Source: an uncultured Verrucomicrobiota bacterium (GTDB taxonomy: Bacteria > Verrucomicrobiota > Verrucomicrobiia > Chthoniobacterales > SZAS-18). Taken from it: a stretch of 8,269 nt of DNA. The notes beneath the pieces are model-generated. The model saw only the letters and a program-made list of their open reading frames with translations, searched no databases and was not told the DNA's origin. This document shows positions 1-6,542 of this stretch, one piece after another (positions within the stretch are counted from its first letter, which is position 1; every line of letters starts with the position of its first letter). Where the stretch lies: the NCBI GenBank assembly GCA_937871685.1, contig CALMOL010000450.1:1-8269 (forward strand), given 5' to 3'. The position numbers were made by a program, and so were the translations under genes.

Positions 1-479
1 AAGCGCAGGCCGAGGCCGTCGTTCGGCTGCAACTCGGCCAGCTTGCCGCGCTCGTCGAAGGTAAAGACGCCGACGTAGCGGTTGTTGTAGTTGCCACCGG
101 ATTTGAGGTCGATCTCGCCCTCGTATTCCGCGAACACGACGCCGGGCGTCTCGGCCGCCTCCAGTCGTTGAACGCGAAAGCGCATGCCGGCAAAGGCCGC
201 GGGCAGCGGGCCGTATTGCCGCTCGATGGCCGCGCGTCCTTCCAGGCGCTTGGGGAAGGCGCCTGGCGCGAAGGGCATCTCCTGCACGCCATCCTCGGCC
301 CAGAGGCAGAGAAAACGCGGGATGTCCATCGCTTCCAAGGCGGCGAAGAACTCCCGCGCTGCCGCCAGGGCGGCTTGGCGCCGCGCCGCTGGATCGGGGC
401 CGGTCTCACCGGCGCGGAGCAGCGGAGCTGCGAGCAGCGCGAGAAGCCAGCCGTGGCGGCGGAATGTTGGAAAGGTCAT
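1..479 (-). CDS. Exported SnoaL/NTF2-like (ketosteroid-isomerase fold) protein, 3' end cut by window edge
   Basis: 159 codons are visible from the ATG at 479-477, with no stop before the window edge. Residues 1-23 form a likely signal peptide: a basic start with RR at 7-8, a hydrophobic run WLLALLAAPLL at 11-21, and a plausible cleavage after RA near residue 23. The rest reads as an NTF2-like cone fold of the SnoaL type: an N-terminal helix with AAREFFAALEAMD (residues 40-52), then LWAEDGVQEMPFAP (59-72), RLEGRAAIERQYG (78-90), and a strand region ending in NNRYVGVFTFDERGKLAEL (132-150). This final pattern is typical of the family, so only a few residues are probably missing. Members bind or isomerise small hydrophobic molecules, or act as polyketide cyclases, and many have no known activity. 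It lies 45 bases downstream of the broken aldo/keto reductase and may share its transcript. The family call is strong; the substrate is unknown. Confidence 0.82.
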   Translation of the reverse strand, partial: MTFPTFRRHGWLLALLAAPLLRAGETGPDPAARRQAALAAAREFFAALEAMDIPRFLCLWAEDGVQEMPFAPGAFPKRLEGRAAIERQYGPLPAAFAGMRFRVQRLEAAETPGVVFAEYEGEIDLKSGGNYNNRYVGVFTFDERGKLAELQPNDGLGLR

Positions 480-524
480 GGAAGGTGCGGTTTGGTTGGT
501 TTCGCGCGCGGCAATCTGCAACGC

Positions 525-1585
525 TCAGCGGAACCATTCCGGCTCGCGCGCGACTTTGGTCCCGTTGGTCTGCCAGGCCAGCATCGTCTCGCCAAAGAAC
601 ATGTAGGGCGTGGTCGTCTCCGGCTTCGAGGCTTGCCCCAGCTTGGCGGCAAGCTCCGGCGGCAGGGTGAAGTCGAGGGCCGCCAAATTGCTTTTCAACT
701 GATCGAGCTTGGTCGCGCCTAGAATAGTGGCGCTGACCCCCGGCCGGCGGGTGATCCAGCTTAGCGACACCTCGGCCGGGGGCCGGCCGACGGCTTGCGC
801 GACTTCCTGCAACGCGGCGACGATGTCCCAGTTGCGCGGGTTGGCGGCGATGCGCTCGAAGACGGGGTTGTCGCTGCCCTGGATCGCCTTCAGCCGGCCC
901 TCGGATAGGCTTTCCTTGGAGTGCTTGCCGGAGAGCAGGCCACTGGCGAGCGGGCTCCACACGCAGATGCCCATCCCGAGCTCCTGCGCCAGCGGCACGT
1001 ATTCGTGCTCGATGGAGCGCTCGGTGAGGTTGTATTCTATCTGTAGGCCGGCGAGGCGCTCCCAGCCACGCCACTCAGCCAGCGTCTGGGCGCGCGCCAC
1101 ATACCGAGCCGGGCAGTCGGAGAGGCCGACGTGGCGCACCTTGCCGCTTTCCACGAGCGCGTTGAGGCCGTGCATCACCTCCTCGGCGGGCGTGACGGTG
1201 TCCCAGGCGTGGACCCGGTAGAGATCGATGTATTCCGTATCGAGTCGGCGCAGCGAGCCTTCGAGCGCGCGGAGCATGTTCTTGCGGCCGTTGCCGCCGG
1301 CGTTCGGATCACCCTCGGCCGCGCCGAAGGTGAACTTCGTGGCGATGACCGCCTGGTCGCGGATTCCCATCTCGCGCACGAACTTGCCGACCAACTGCTC
1401 CTCGTGCCGCCGGTGTAGCCGTCGGCCGTGTCGATGAAGTTGCCGCCGGCCTCGGCGTAGGCAGCGAAGATCTTGCGCGCGTCCTCCTCCGAGGAGCCCC
1501 AGCCCCGTTCGGTGCCGAAGGTCATGGTGCCGAGGGCGAGCGGCGCGACGCGCAGGCCGGAGCGGCCGAGCAGATGGTATTTCAT
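525..1585 (-). pseudogene. Aldo/keto reductase gene disrupted by one frameshift near 1400-1405
   Basis: The N-terminal part starts at the ATG at 1585-1583 (MKYHLLGRSGLRVAPLALGT) and runs in one frame to YTGGT at about 1405. The protein then continues in a second frame from EEQLVGKFVREMG at about 1400 to the TGA at 527-525. Joined, this is about 353 residues, the normal length for an NAD(P)H-dependent aldo/keto reductase with a TIM-barrel fold. All four catalytic residues are present across the break: Asp52 and Tyr57 in DTADGY, the Lys in VIATKF, and the His in YRVHAWD. The C-terminal cofactor region (SATILGATKLDQLKSNL) is also intact. Relatives usually read YTxGTSE here, so about four bases appear lost, leaving ACGAGGAG where ACGAGCGAGGAG is expected. 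As written, translation of the upstream frame ends at 1175 after 136 residues. The rest shows no further lesions, so this is either a recent mutation or a sequencing error. No clear Shine-Dalgarno site precedes the start. Confidence 0.85.
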
Positions 1586-1773
1586 CGAAGGAGCAATGAG
1601 GCGGATTAGCTTCGGACGTGATCGGCCAAGCGGGCGGAATGGCGACCGATTTGCTTCGTCATGGTTCCGCTGCAGATCAGCACATCAATCAGCGAAGGGG
1701 GACAGAGACAAAGCTGGTGCGCGGGGAGACCATGATCGAGACAGGGCGCGCACGACACGCCGGGACCTTGCAT
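1586..1773. other. 188-base gap between reductase and metallo-hydrolase genes, no gene seen
   Basis: This gap lies upstream of the aldo/keto reductase start and downstream of the metallo-hydrolase stop. It is longer than the other gaps in the block (37-45 bases), so the reductase and SnoaL genes could have their own promoter here. I could not find a convincing -35/-10 pair, a hairpin with a T run, or a short ORF with family features. Confidence 0.4.
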
Positions 1774-2787
1774 TCATCGGGTCGCCCCGCCCTGACGGGC
1801 CTTCATGCTGCCGTAAACTGCCCGCACGAAGAAATCCGCGCTACGCAGCCGCCCGCCCCACCGCTCGTCCAGTTCCGCCGTGGGTCGGGCCGCGATGGTT
1901 TCTTCCAAGCTTTTGCCAGCCAAAAACAATGGCCGGATGCGCTCGCCAGCGGTGACAAGCATGGCTCGGAACGCTTCCACATCCGCCCGATTTCCGACGG
2001 GTCCGTGGCCGGGCACGACGCGGGTCTTCTCGTCCGTCAAGGCCAGCACGCGCTCCAAGGCCGCGATCATCCCTTCCAAACTTCCACTAGTCGAATAGTC
2101 GATCAGCGGATAGCCTCCATTCCAAAACACGTCGCCGGTTTGGATGAGGTTGAGGCTCGGCAGGTGAACGAGGCAATCACCGTCCGTGTGGGCCGGGGCA
2201 AGCGGGATGACGTGAGCATCCTGAACCGGAAAGCCTACCCTTTCCGCAAAGGTGACGGTTGGGCGGCCGGAGGGAGGCAAGGCGGGAACGGTGCGGCCCA
2301 TCAGTTCGACGAACGTGTCCTCTGAAACGCGCCGGAGCACGTTGGCGTGGGCAAACACTATGGCGCCCCCGCGGGCAAAAGTTTCGTTGCCGCCGACGTG
2401 ATCGTAGTGCCAGTGCGTGTTGACCACCCTTCGAATGGGCGCGGGGCTCATGGCGGAAACGACTCGCTGCACCTCGGCCGCCCGGACGCGGATGCCCGCG
2501 TCGATGAGCAGAGTGTCACCCGCGTCGCCTTTTCTTTCTGGGAAGCGCACGCCAACGTTACCGCCGGGACCGGACAGGACGCAGAAACCAGGAGCAATTT
2601 CTTCCGTGCGGACGGGTTCCAGCTCGAAGTTGGGAAATTTTGCGGAGCCATCGGCGGGTGAAGGCGGCGGTGATGGCGGGAGATCGGCCGCGGGCAGTTC
2701 CGAGTGCAATAAAGCGAGCGTGCCCGCTGCGCCCCACAGGGCGGTGCGGATCGCGGCGCGGCGGGAAAGCAGGGCAGGATGGGGCAT
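1774..2787 (-). CDS. Exported metallo-beta-lactamase-fold hydrolase
   Basis: A 337-residue protein from the ATG at 2787-2785. The reading frame stays open further upstream, but that part overlaps the neighbouring gene and has no family character. The N-terminus has SRRAAIRTALWGAAGTLALL (residues 8-27), a signal peptide with a twin-arginine-like start, followed by a Pro/Ser-rich linker at about 35-46. The metal site is complete for the superfamily: HWHYDH at 125-130 (His125, His127, Asp129, His130), then His200 in APAHTDGD, Asp219 in QTGDVFW and His261 in VPGHGP. This predicts a two-metal, probably zinc, hydrolase acting outside the cytoplasm. The superfamily includes beta-lactamases, lactonases, glyoxalase II and sulfatases, and the sequence alone does not pick one. 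It follows the AhpD-like gene by 37 bases, so the two are probably co-transcribed. Confidence 0.88.
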   Translation of the reverse strand: MPHPALLSRRAAIRTALWGAAGTLALLHSELPAADLPPSPPPSPADGSAKFPNFELEPVRTEEIAPGFCVLSGPGGNVGVRFPERKGDAGDTLLIDAGIRVRAAEVQRVVSAMSPAPIRRVVNTHWHYDHVGGNETFARGGAIVFAHANVLRRVSEDTFVELMGRTVPALPPSGRPTVTFAERVGFPVQDAHVIPLAPAHTDGDCLVHLPSLNLIQTGDVFWNGGYPLIDYSTSGSLEGMIAALERVLALTDEKTRVVPGHGPVGNRADVEAFRAMLVTAGERIRPLFLAGKSLEETIAARPTAELDERWGGRLRSADFFVRAVYGSMKARQGGATR

Positions 2788-2824
2788 GGGAAAGGACGGA
2801 AGGGCGGTGAGGTTGGAAGTCGGT

Positions 2825-3397
2825 TCAGTTCGTGGGCGGGGCCTTCCATCGCAGGGCGGCGAGAGCTTCGTCCAAGGGTGCGTGCGCGAGGTTTTGTAGG
2901 CTGTGGGTGAACGTCTTGACGCCAACTCCAAAGCAAACCTCAACGACTTGGACAGCCGTGAACCCGGCCGCCAGAAAGGCGGTGACCTCGCCCAGCTCCA
3001 GTTTCCCGCGCTGGGCCACAACGGATCGGGTGAACACTCGCAGGGCTTCAAGGCGCGAGTCGTTCGGGATCGATTCGCCCGCTCGAACGGCCGACACCGC
3101 ATCCTCGCGCAGGCCAGCGGCGCTAGCCAAGGCCGAGTGAACAGCCACGGCGTAGGCGCAATGGTTTTCCACGCTTGCCGCCAGGAGTACAAGCTGCTGC
3201 TCCGGGGCCGAAAGCGAGGTTTGCGCGAAGGCGGCGAGGCCATCGAGGTAGCCTGACAACGCGGCCGGCGAGAGCGCCTTGATCCGAGCTAAGTTGGGCA
3301 CGAAGCCGAAAGCGGCGCGCGTCCTCTCCATGACCGCGTGGGCTTCGGGCGGCGGAATGAGACCCACGAAGGGACCGGACGAAAGGCAAGTCGTCAT
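2825..3397 (-). CDS. AhpD/carboxymuconolactone decarboxylase-like protein with a single active-site cysteine
   Basis: A 190-residue protein starting at the ATG at 3397-3395, matching the usual length of peroxidase-related AhpD-like proteins. The fold signature is LSAPEQQLVLLAASVENHC (residues 62-80) followed by AYAVAVHSALA (81-91). In AhpD the motif is CxxCxxxH; here Cys80 and His87 are present, but the second Cys position is Ala83. The upstream FGFVPNLARIKALSPA (30-45) is typical of this group. Classical AhpD reduces peroxides or the partner AhpC through both cysteines, while carboxymuconolactone decarboxylases work without them, so a thiol-disulphide cycle is doubtful here. It lies 42 bases after the alpha/beta hydrolase gene and 37 before the metallo-hydrolase gene. 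No convincing Shine-Dalgarno site is visible. The family is secure; the activity is open. Confidence 0.85.
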   Translation of the reverse strand: MTTCLSSGPFVGLIPPPEAHAVMERTRAAFGFVPNLARIKALSPAALSGYLDGLAAFAQTSLSAPEQQLVLLAASVENHCAYAVAVHSALASAAGLREDAVSAVRAGESIPNDSRLEALRVFTRSVVAQRGKLELGEVTAFLAAGFTAVQVVEVCFGVGVKTFTHSLQNLAHAPLDEALAALRWKAPPTN

Positions 3398-3439
3398 AAG
3401 AACGTTTCGAGATAAGGAGGAAAGGTCTCGCTTGGTGCG

Positions 3440-4369
3440 TCAGGCGCCCAAATGCCGGCCCAGAAAATCGCGCGCGTGCGCGGCAATCTCGCGTTCGTGA
3501 TCCTCAAGGGCGAAGTGGCCGGTCGACAGCAGGTGAGTTTCCGTCGCGGGGTTGTCACGCGCGAAGGCCCGGGCGCCCTCCGGTCCGAAGAAGGGATCGT
3601 TTTCTCCCCAGATCACCAGAGTGGGAGGGCGATAGGTGCGAAAGTAATCGTGCCACGCCGGGTAGCGGTCCAGGTTGTGGCGGTAGTCACGGAAAAGGGC
3701 GAGCTGGATGAGATCGTTGCCGGGCCTGTCCAGGCCCGCTTGGTCGTGCGCGATGGCATCGGGGCTGATGCGCGTGGGGTCGGCCACGCCGTGGGTGTAT
3801 TGGAACTGCGTCGTGGCCCGGGTGAGGAGCCCACGCACGTCCGCCTCGCGGTCTGGGCTCGTGGGATCGGCCCAGTAGGCCCGAAGCGGCGCCCACGCCG
3901 AGGTGAGGCCCTCCTCATAAGCATTGGCGTTTTGAATCATCAGGGCCATGACCCGCTCGGGATGAGCCGCAGCGAGGCGGAAGCCGACCGGGCCTCCGTA
4001 ATCATGCACAAAGAGCGCGAAGCGTTCGATGTTCAGGCCGACGAGTAGTCGGTCCACGACCTCGCTCAAATGATCGAAGGTGTAGCTGAACTCGTCAGGC
4101 GGGGGCGAGTCGGAATAGCCGAAGCCGGGAAAGTCCGGGGCGATCATGTGAAAGCGATCAGCCAACAGCGGGATAAGCCCGCGAAACATGTGGGAAGAAC
4201 TCGGGAAGCCGTGGAGCAACACCACGGCGGGAGTTCCCGGTTGGCCCGCCTCACGATAGAACATGCGCCGCCCATCTACCTCGGCGTGCCGGTAGCGGAT
4301 CGGCGAGACGGCAGGGAGTTGGACGTTCGCCACGGGGTGCGCCGCGGCGGAAGAAGGAGCAGGGTTCAT
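3440..4369 (-). CDS. Alpha/beta-hydrolase, haloalkane dehalogenase/epoxide hydrolase-like
   Basis: A 309-residue protein from the ATG at 4369-4367 and the first gene of the minus-strand cluster. The core begins near residue 25 after a Pro/Ala-rich tail with no signal peptide, so it is probably cytoplasmic. The catalytic set is visible: the oxyanion-hole motif HGFPSSS (53-59), the nucleophile elbow VHDYGG with Asp123, the acid Asp258 in WGENDPFF, and His285 in STGHFALED. An Asp nucleophile instead of Ser places it with haloalkane dehalogenases, epoxide hydrolases and related enzymes, which form an alkyl-enzyme ester that water then cleaves. The cap region runs from about 150 to 245, including RDYRHNLDRYPAWHDYFR. 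I cannot tell dehalogenase from epoxide hydrolase activity because the halide-binding or epoxide-activating residues cannot be placed with confidence. It is divergent from the CGNR regulator, which may control it. Confidence 0.9.
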   Translation of the reverse strand: MNPAPSSAAAHPVANVQLPAVSPIRYRHAEVDGRRMFYREAGQPGTPAVVLLHGFPSSSHMFRGLIPLLADRFHMIAPDFPGFGYSDSPPPDEFSYTFDHLSEVVDRLLVGLNIERFALFVHDYGGPVGFRLAAAHPERVMALMIQNANAYEEGLTSAWAPLRAYWADPTSPDREADVRGLLTRATTQFQYTHGVADPTRISPDAIAHDQAGLDRPGNDLIQLALFRDYRHNLDRYPAWHDYFRTYRPPTLVIWGENDPFFGPEGARAFARDNPATETHLLSTGHFALEDHEREIAAHARDFLGRHLGA

Positions 4370-4381
4370 GGGGTTGGGTTT

Positions 4382-4457
4382 GGTTACTTAACTACCAATA
4401 TAGAATTTGAACGGTTACTCCTTTCAATAACTTGTCAAAGATTGTTTCAAAGGTTAC
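4382..4457. repeat. Three GGTTAC copies in the divergent intergenic region, candidate operator sites
   Basis: GGTTACT occurs at 4382-4388 and 4413-4419, exactly 31 bases apart (close to three helical turns). A third copy, GGTTAC, lies at 4452-4457. All are in the same orientation within the short AT-rich gap between the hydrolase and the regulator. TCAAAG also repeats at 4435-4440 and 4447-4452. Their position suggests binding sites for the neighbouring regulator, but this is inference from spacing only. Confidence 0.35.
4397..4427 (-). promoter_or_regulatory. Possible promoter for the hydrolase cluster
   Basis: On the minus strand, TTGAAA (4427-4422) resembles a -35 box and TATATT (4402-4397) a -10 box, separated by 19 bases, which is longer than the ideal 17. 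The start codon follows about 28 bases further on. One GGTTACT copy (4413-4419) lies between the two boxes and another (4382-4388) just downstream, so a bound regulator could block transcription. This is weak evidence from sequence match alone. Confidence 0.3.
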
Positions 4458-4482
4458 GCGTGAAGGATCTCGCCCGCCCCTG

Positions 4483-5148
4483 ATGCCATCCCGTGCTTTC
4501 CCCCAGAAAACAGCCGCGGAACCGGCACCCGTCTTCCCTGAGGCCGGCGCTCCCTTTGCGTTCGTTGGCGACGCCTTGTGCCTGGATTTCGCCAACACGA
4601 TCGTTCAAGGGCGCGAACTGCTGACCGACTTCGAAGCATTGCTCCGCTGGTTGGAGGCAGCCGGCGCGCTCACTGCCACCGCGGCCGCGGAAGCCCGCGA
4701 GCGGTGGGGTGGCCTTGGCCAGGCGGCGGGCAAGGCCACGCTTCGGGACGCCTGGGCTTTGCGCGCGGCCTTGCAAGCAGCGGTGGCGGCTATCGTCGCC
4801 AGCGAGGCAGTGCCCGCCGCCACTCTTGCGGTGCTCAATCCGCTGCTTGCCCGTTCGCCTGCCCGGGCAGAATTGGTCGCTGGCAAAGGCGGCCGACCAG
4901 TCAAGCGCTACCGCCTTCACGTCAAGAATCCGGCTGACCTCCTCGCTCCGGTGGCCGAGAGCGCGGCCGATGTGCTGGCCAACGTGGATTACGCGCTCAT
5001 CCGCCGCTGCGCCAACCCGGCATGCACCCGCGTTTTCCTCGACTGCACCAAGAACCATCGCCGCCGCTGGTGCACGATGGATGTCTGCGGCAACCGCGCA
5101 AAGGCTGCCGCGCACCGCGCGCGGAAGAAAGCCGGGGTCGCAAACTGA
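4483..5148 (+). CDS. ABATE-domain / CGNR zinc-finger transcriptional regulator
   Basis: A 221-residue protein. I chose the ATG at 4483 because it is the first ATG in frame; a TTG at 4432 would add 17 residues without family features. A weak GAAGGA ribosome-site match lies at 4462-4467. The N-terminal ABATE-like domain (DUF1470 type) starts around FVGDALCLDFANTI (27-40) and continues through mostly helical sequence to about residue 165. The C-terminal zf-CGNR domain has CANPAC (Cys176, Cys181) and WCTMDVCGNR (Cys197, Cys202, with CGNR at 202-205), followed by the basic tail AKAAAHRARKK (206-216). These four cysteines should bind one zinc, and the domain is thought to bind DNA. In family members the ABATE domain is proposed to bind a ligand or stress signal. 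The gene diverges from the hydrolase cluster, the classical layout for a local regulator, and converges with the SDR pseudogene downstream. Confidence 0.88.
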   Translation: MPSRAFPQKTAAEPAPVFPEAGAPFAFVGDALCLDFANTIVQGRELLTDFEALLRWLEAAGALTATAAAEARERWGGLGQAAGKATLRDAWALRAALQAAVAAIVASEAVPAATLAVLNPLLARSPARAELVAGKGGRPVKRYRLHVKNPADLLAPVAESAADVLANVDYALIRRCANPACTRVFLDCTKNHRRRWCTMDVCGNRAKAAAHRARKKAGVAN

Positions 5149-5419
5149 CGGAGGTCGGCGGCCGCAGTTGTGCGCGACGAAGCCGGCGAGCCTGGTAAGG
5201 CGCTAAATCGGAAATCGTGGTGTGAGAGCTTGGCGGCGTCTCAACAAGGGGGCAACAAGACGGAACCGGCGCGAAATCGTCCCGGCGCTGGCCAAGCGGG
5301 TAACCCCAGCGCCGGCCAAACCGCGTCGCCGGCTCTCTCAGCGCACAAAACGTGGCCTTGCTGACACGTCACACACCGAGCGCGAAGGGCGCGGGTTAGC
5401 GCACACTTCCTGTGCTGGA
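5149..5419. other. Intergenic region between converging genes, no gene seen
   Basis: This 271-base stretch lies between the regulator's stop and the end of the SDR pseudogene. I see no ORF with family features. GAAATCGT repeats at 5211-5218 and 5273-5280, a short match that may be chance. The one clear structure is the inverted repeat at 5282-5315, listed separately. Confidence 0.5.
5282..5315. terminator. GC-rich hairpin between converging genes, possible bidirectional terminator
   Basis: CCGGCGCTGG (5282-5291) is perfectly complementary to CCAGCGCCGG (5306-5315), giving a 10-bp stem with a 14-base loop. It sits 134 bases past the regulator stop and about 105 bases past the pseudogene end on the other strand. 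There is no T run after the stem in either direction, so it is not a standard intrinsic terminator. It may slow polymerase, protect transcript ends, or be a chance feature of GC-rich DNA. Confidence 0.4.
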
Positions 5420-6180
5420 TTACGCATCCGCGAGGAAGTCCGTGGGCAGGCAGATGTTTTCCCAAGCCTTCAGTTCCACGGCGTGCGCGGCGCCTTCTCC
5501 GCCTTGAGACGGCCACGATGGCCGCCGCCTCCTTCGCGGGGTTGCTGGGCTGGGGCCGTTGATCTTGTTCAAGAACTCTTCGAACTGGCCCACGGTCGCA
5601 GTGTATTCCGGCAGGCGCGGCACGGGGTCGAGCGAGCGGCCGACGAAGTCGGTCCGCACCGGGCCGGGCAGGACGACTGTGACCTGCACGCCGAAGGACG
5701 CGGCGGCCTCGACGCCCGCCTTGGCCAGCGCCATAGACGGAAAAGCCCAGCTCGTTCGCGAAGCCGGCCACCGCGCCCACGTTGAGGATGCGGCCGCTGC
5801 CCTGCACGCACATCACGGGGATGGCCGCGCGCATCAGGCGCAGCGGGCCAACGAGGTTGGTGGCAAGGTTGCGTCCCAGGCGCGCGTCGTCGGTCTCCTC
5901 CAGCGCGGCCGTGGCCGGCGTTGTTGACCAGCACGTCGAGGCGCCCGAAGCGCTCCAGCGTGACGTCGATCGCGGCAGCGATGGCCGCGGGATCGGCGAC
6001 GTCGAGCGCGACGGCGAGCACCCGTTAGGGGAAGTAGTTCGCGAAGTCCCGGAGCGAGTCCGTGGACCCGGCGGCGGCGGTGACGTTGTCGCTCGCCGCG
6101 AGCACGGCCTCGGCGAGGTAGCGGCCCAGGCCGAAGGAGTTGCCGGTGATGAGCTAGGTGCGGGGAGCTTGGGTGTTCAT
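5420..6180 (-). pseudogene. Decayed short-chain dehydrogenase/reductase (SDR)
   Basis: The ancestral start is the ATG at 6180-6178, followed by a Rossmann motif LITGNSFGLGRYLAEAVLAA. Two in-frame stops interrupt this frame: TAG at 6156-6154, where TGG (Trp) would fit, and TAA at 6027-6025, where GAA (Glu) would fit in FPxRVLAVALDV. The frame reaches LDVLVNNAG near 5914, then shifts around 5903-5913 into LEETDDARLGRNLATNLVG and ILNVGAVAGFANELGFSVYGA. A second shift near 5726-5736 follows a deletion that removes the bases after the catalytic Tyr, including the Lys of YxxxK. The C-terminal part VQVTVVLPGPVRTDFVGRSL shifts again near 5552, where GGGG replaces an expected five-G run, and probably once more near 5505. 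With at least five lesions of different types it cannot make an active enzyme. It resembles the SDR gene at 7543-8269 and may be a decayed relative of it. Confidence 0.9.
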
Positions 6181-6230
6181 GGGATGGATGGGGCTGGTTC
6201 AAAATGTCCAGCGGACGAGAAGGCGCACAG

Positions 6231-6479
6231 CTACCTGAGGCGGGAACGGGCGCCGTGGCGCGCGAAGAAGCCCTGCACGGCGTCCTCCGCGTCCCCCGGC
6301 GCCAGGCCGCGCCGCCGGGCAAAGGCATAGAGCGGCGGCCGGTAGGCGGCGCAGAATTCATCCAGGGCGCGGCGCACGTCGGCGGCCGGCTGGCTCTGCG
6401 CAGCCAGCAGCACCACGGTCCACCGCGTGTTCTGAAAGCGCGCGCCGCCCTCACGCAAGGTGCCGGGAACTTTTTTCAT
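6231..6479 (-). pseudogene. Truncated ECF-like RNA polymerase sigma factor fragment
   Basis: An 82-residue ORF from the ATG at 6479-6477. Residues from about 15 on read FQNTRWTVVLLAAQ, then DEFCAAYRPPLYAFARRRG and DAEDAVQGFFAR. This is the start of the region-2 (sigma-2) domain of a sigma-70-like group in which a motif like DAEDLTQGFFARLLE is common. After FFAR the sequence becomes HGARSRLR and stops at TAG 6233-6231, so the rest of region 2 and all of region 4 are missing. I find no continuation in the other two frames. The fragment lacks the promoter-binding parts and should not work as a sigma factor. It sits 62 bases after the Tat-SDR stop and 50 bases before the SDR pseudogene start, on the same strand. 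Whether anything is translated is unknown. Confidence 0.6.
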
Positions 6480-6509
6480 TTGGTCAATGGGAGGTTCGCG
6501 GGCATCGCA

Positions 6510-6523
6510 CCGGCACGCGCCGG
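6510..6523. other. Short inverted repeat downstream of the Tat-SDR gene
   Basis: CCGGC (6510-6514) pairs with GCCGG (6519-6523) across a four-base loop, 20-33 bases beyond the SDR stop codon on its transcript. No T run follows. The short stem is common by chance in GC-rich DNA, so a role in termination is only possible. Confidence 0.2.
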
Positions 6524-6542
6524 ACGGAGCAAAGGGCGCGCG

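Noticed and set aside
168..722. Plus-strand ORF of 184 codons across the SnoaL and reductase genes
   Set aside because: It overlaps two genes with clear family motifs on the other strand and has no recognisable motif. In GC-rich DNA such open antisense frames are common.
2788..3243. N-terminal extension of the metallo-hydrolase to base 3243
   Set aside because: It overlaps the AhpD-like gene in another frame, has low-complexity basic and Pro/Ser-rich sequence, and the ATG at 2787 gives a normal signal peptide.
3414..3420. AAGGAGG on the plus strand, a perfect Shine-Dalgarno match
   Set aside because: No plus-strand ORF with family features starts at a suitable distance; the region belongs to the spacer between two minus-strand genes.
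4432..4482. TTG start of the CGNR regulator, 17 codons upstream
   Set aside because: The added residues do not belong to the ABATE domain, no ribosome site precedes the TTG, and it would overlap the candidate operator repeats. It cannot be fully ruled out.
5211..5280. GAAATCGT direct repeat (5211-5218 and 5273-5280)
   Set aside because: It is short, has no flanking element or symmetry, and is expected by chance at this length.
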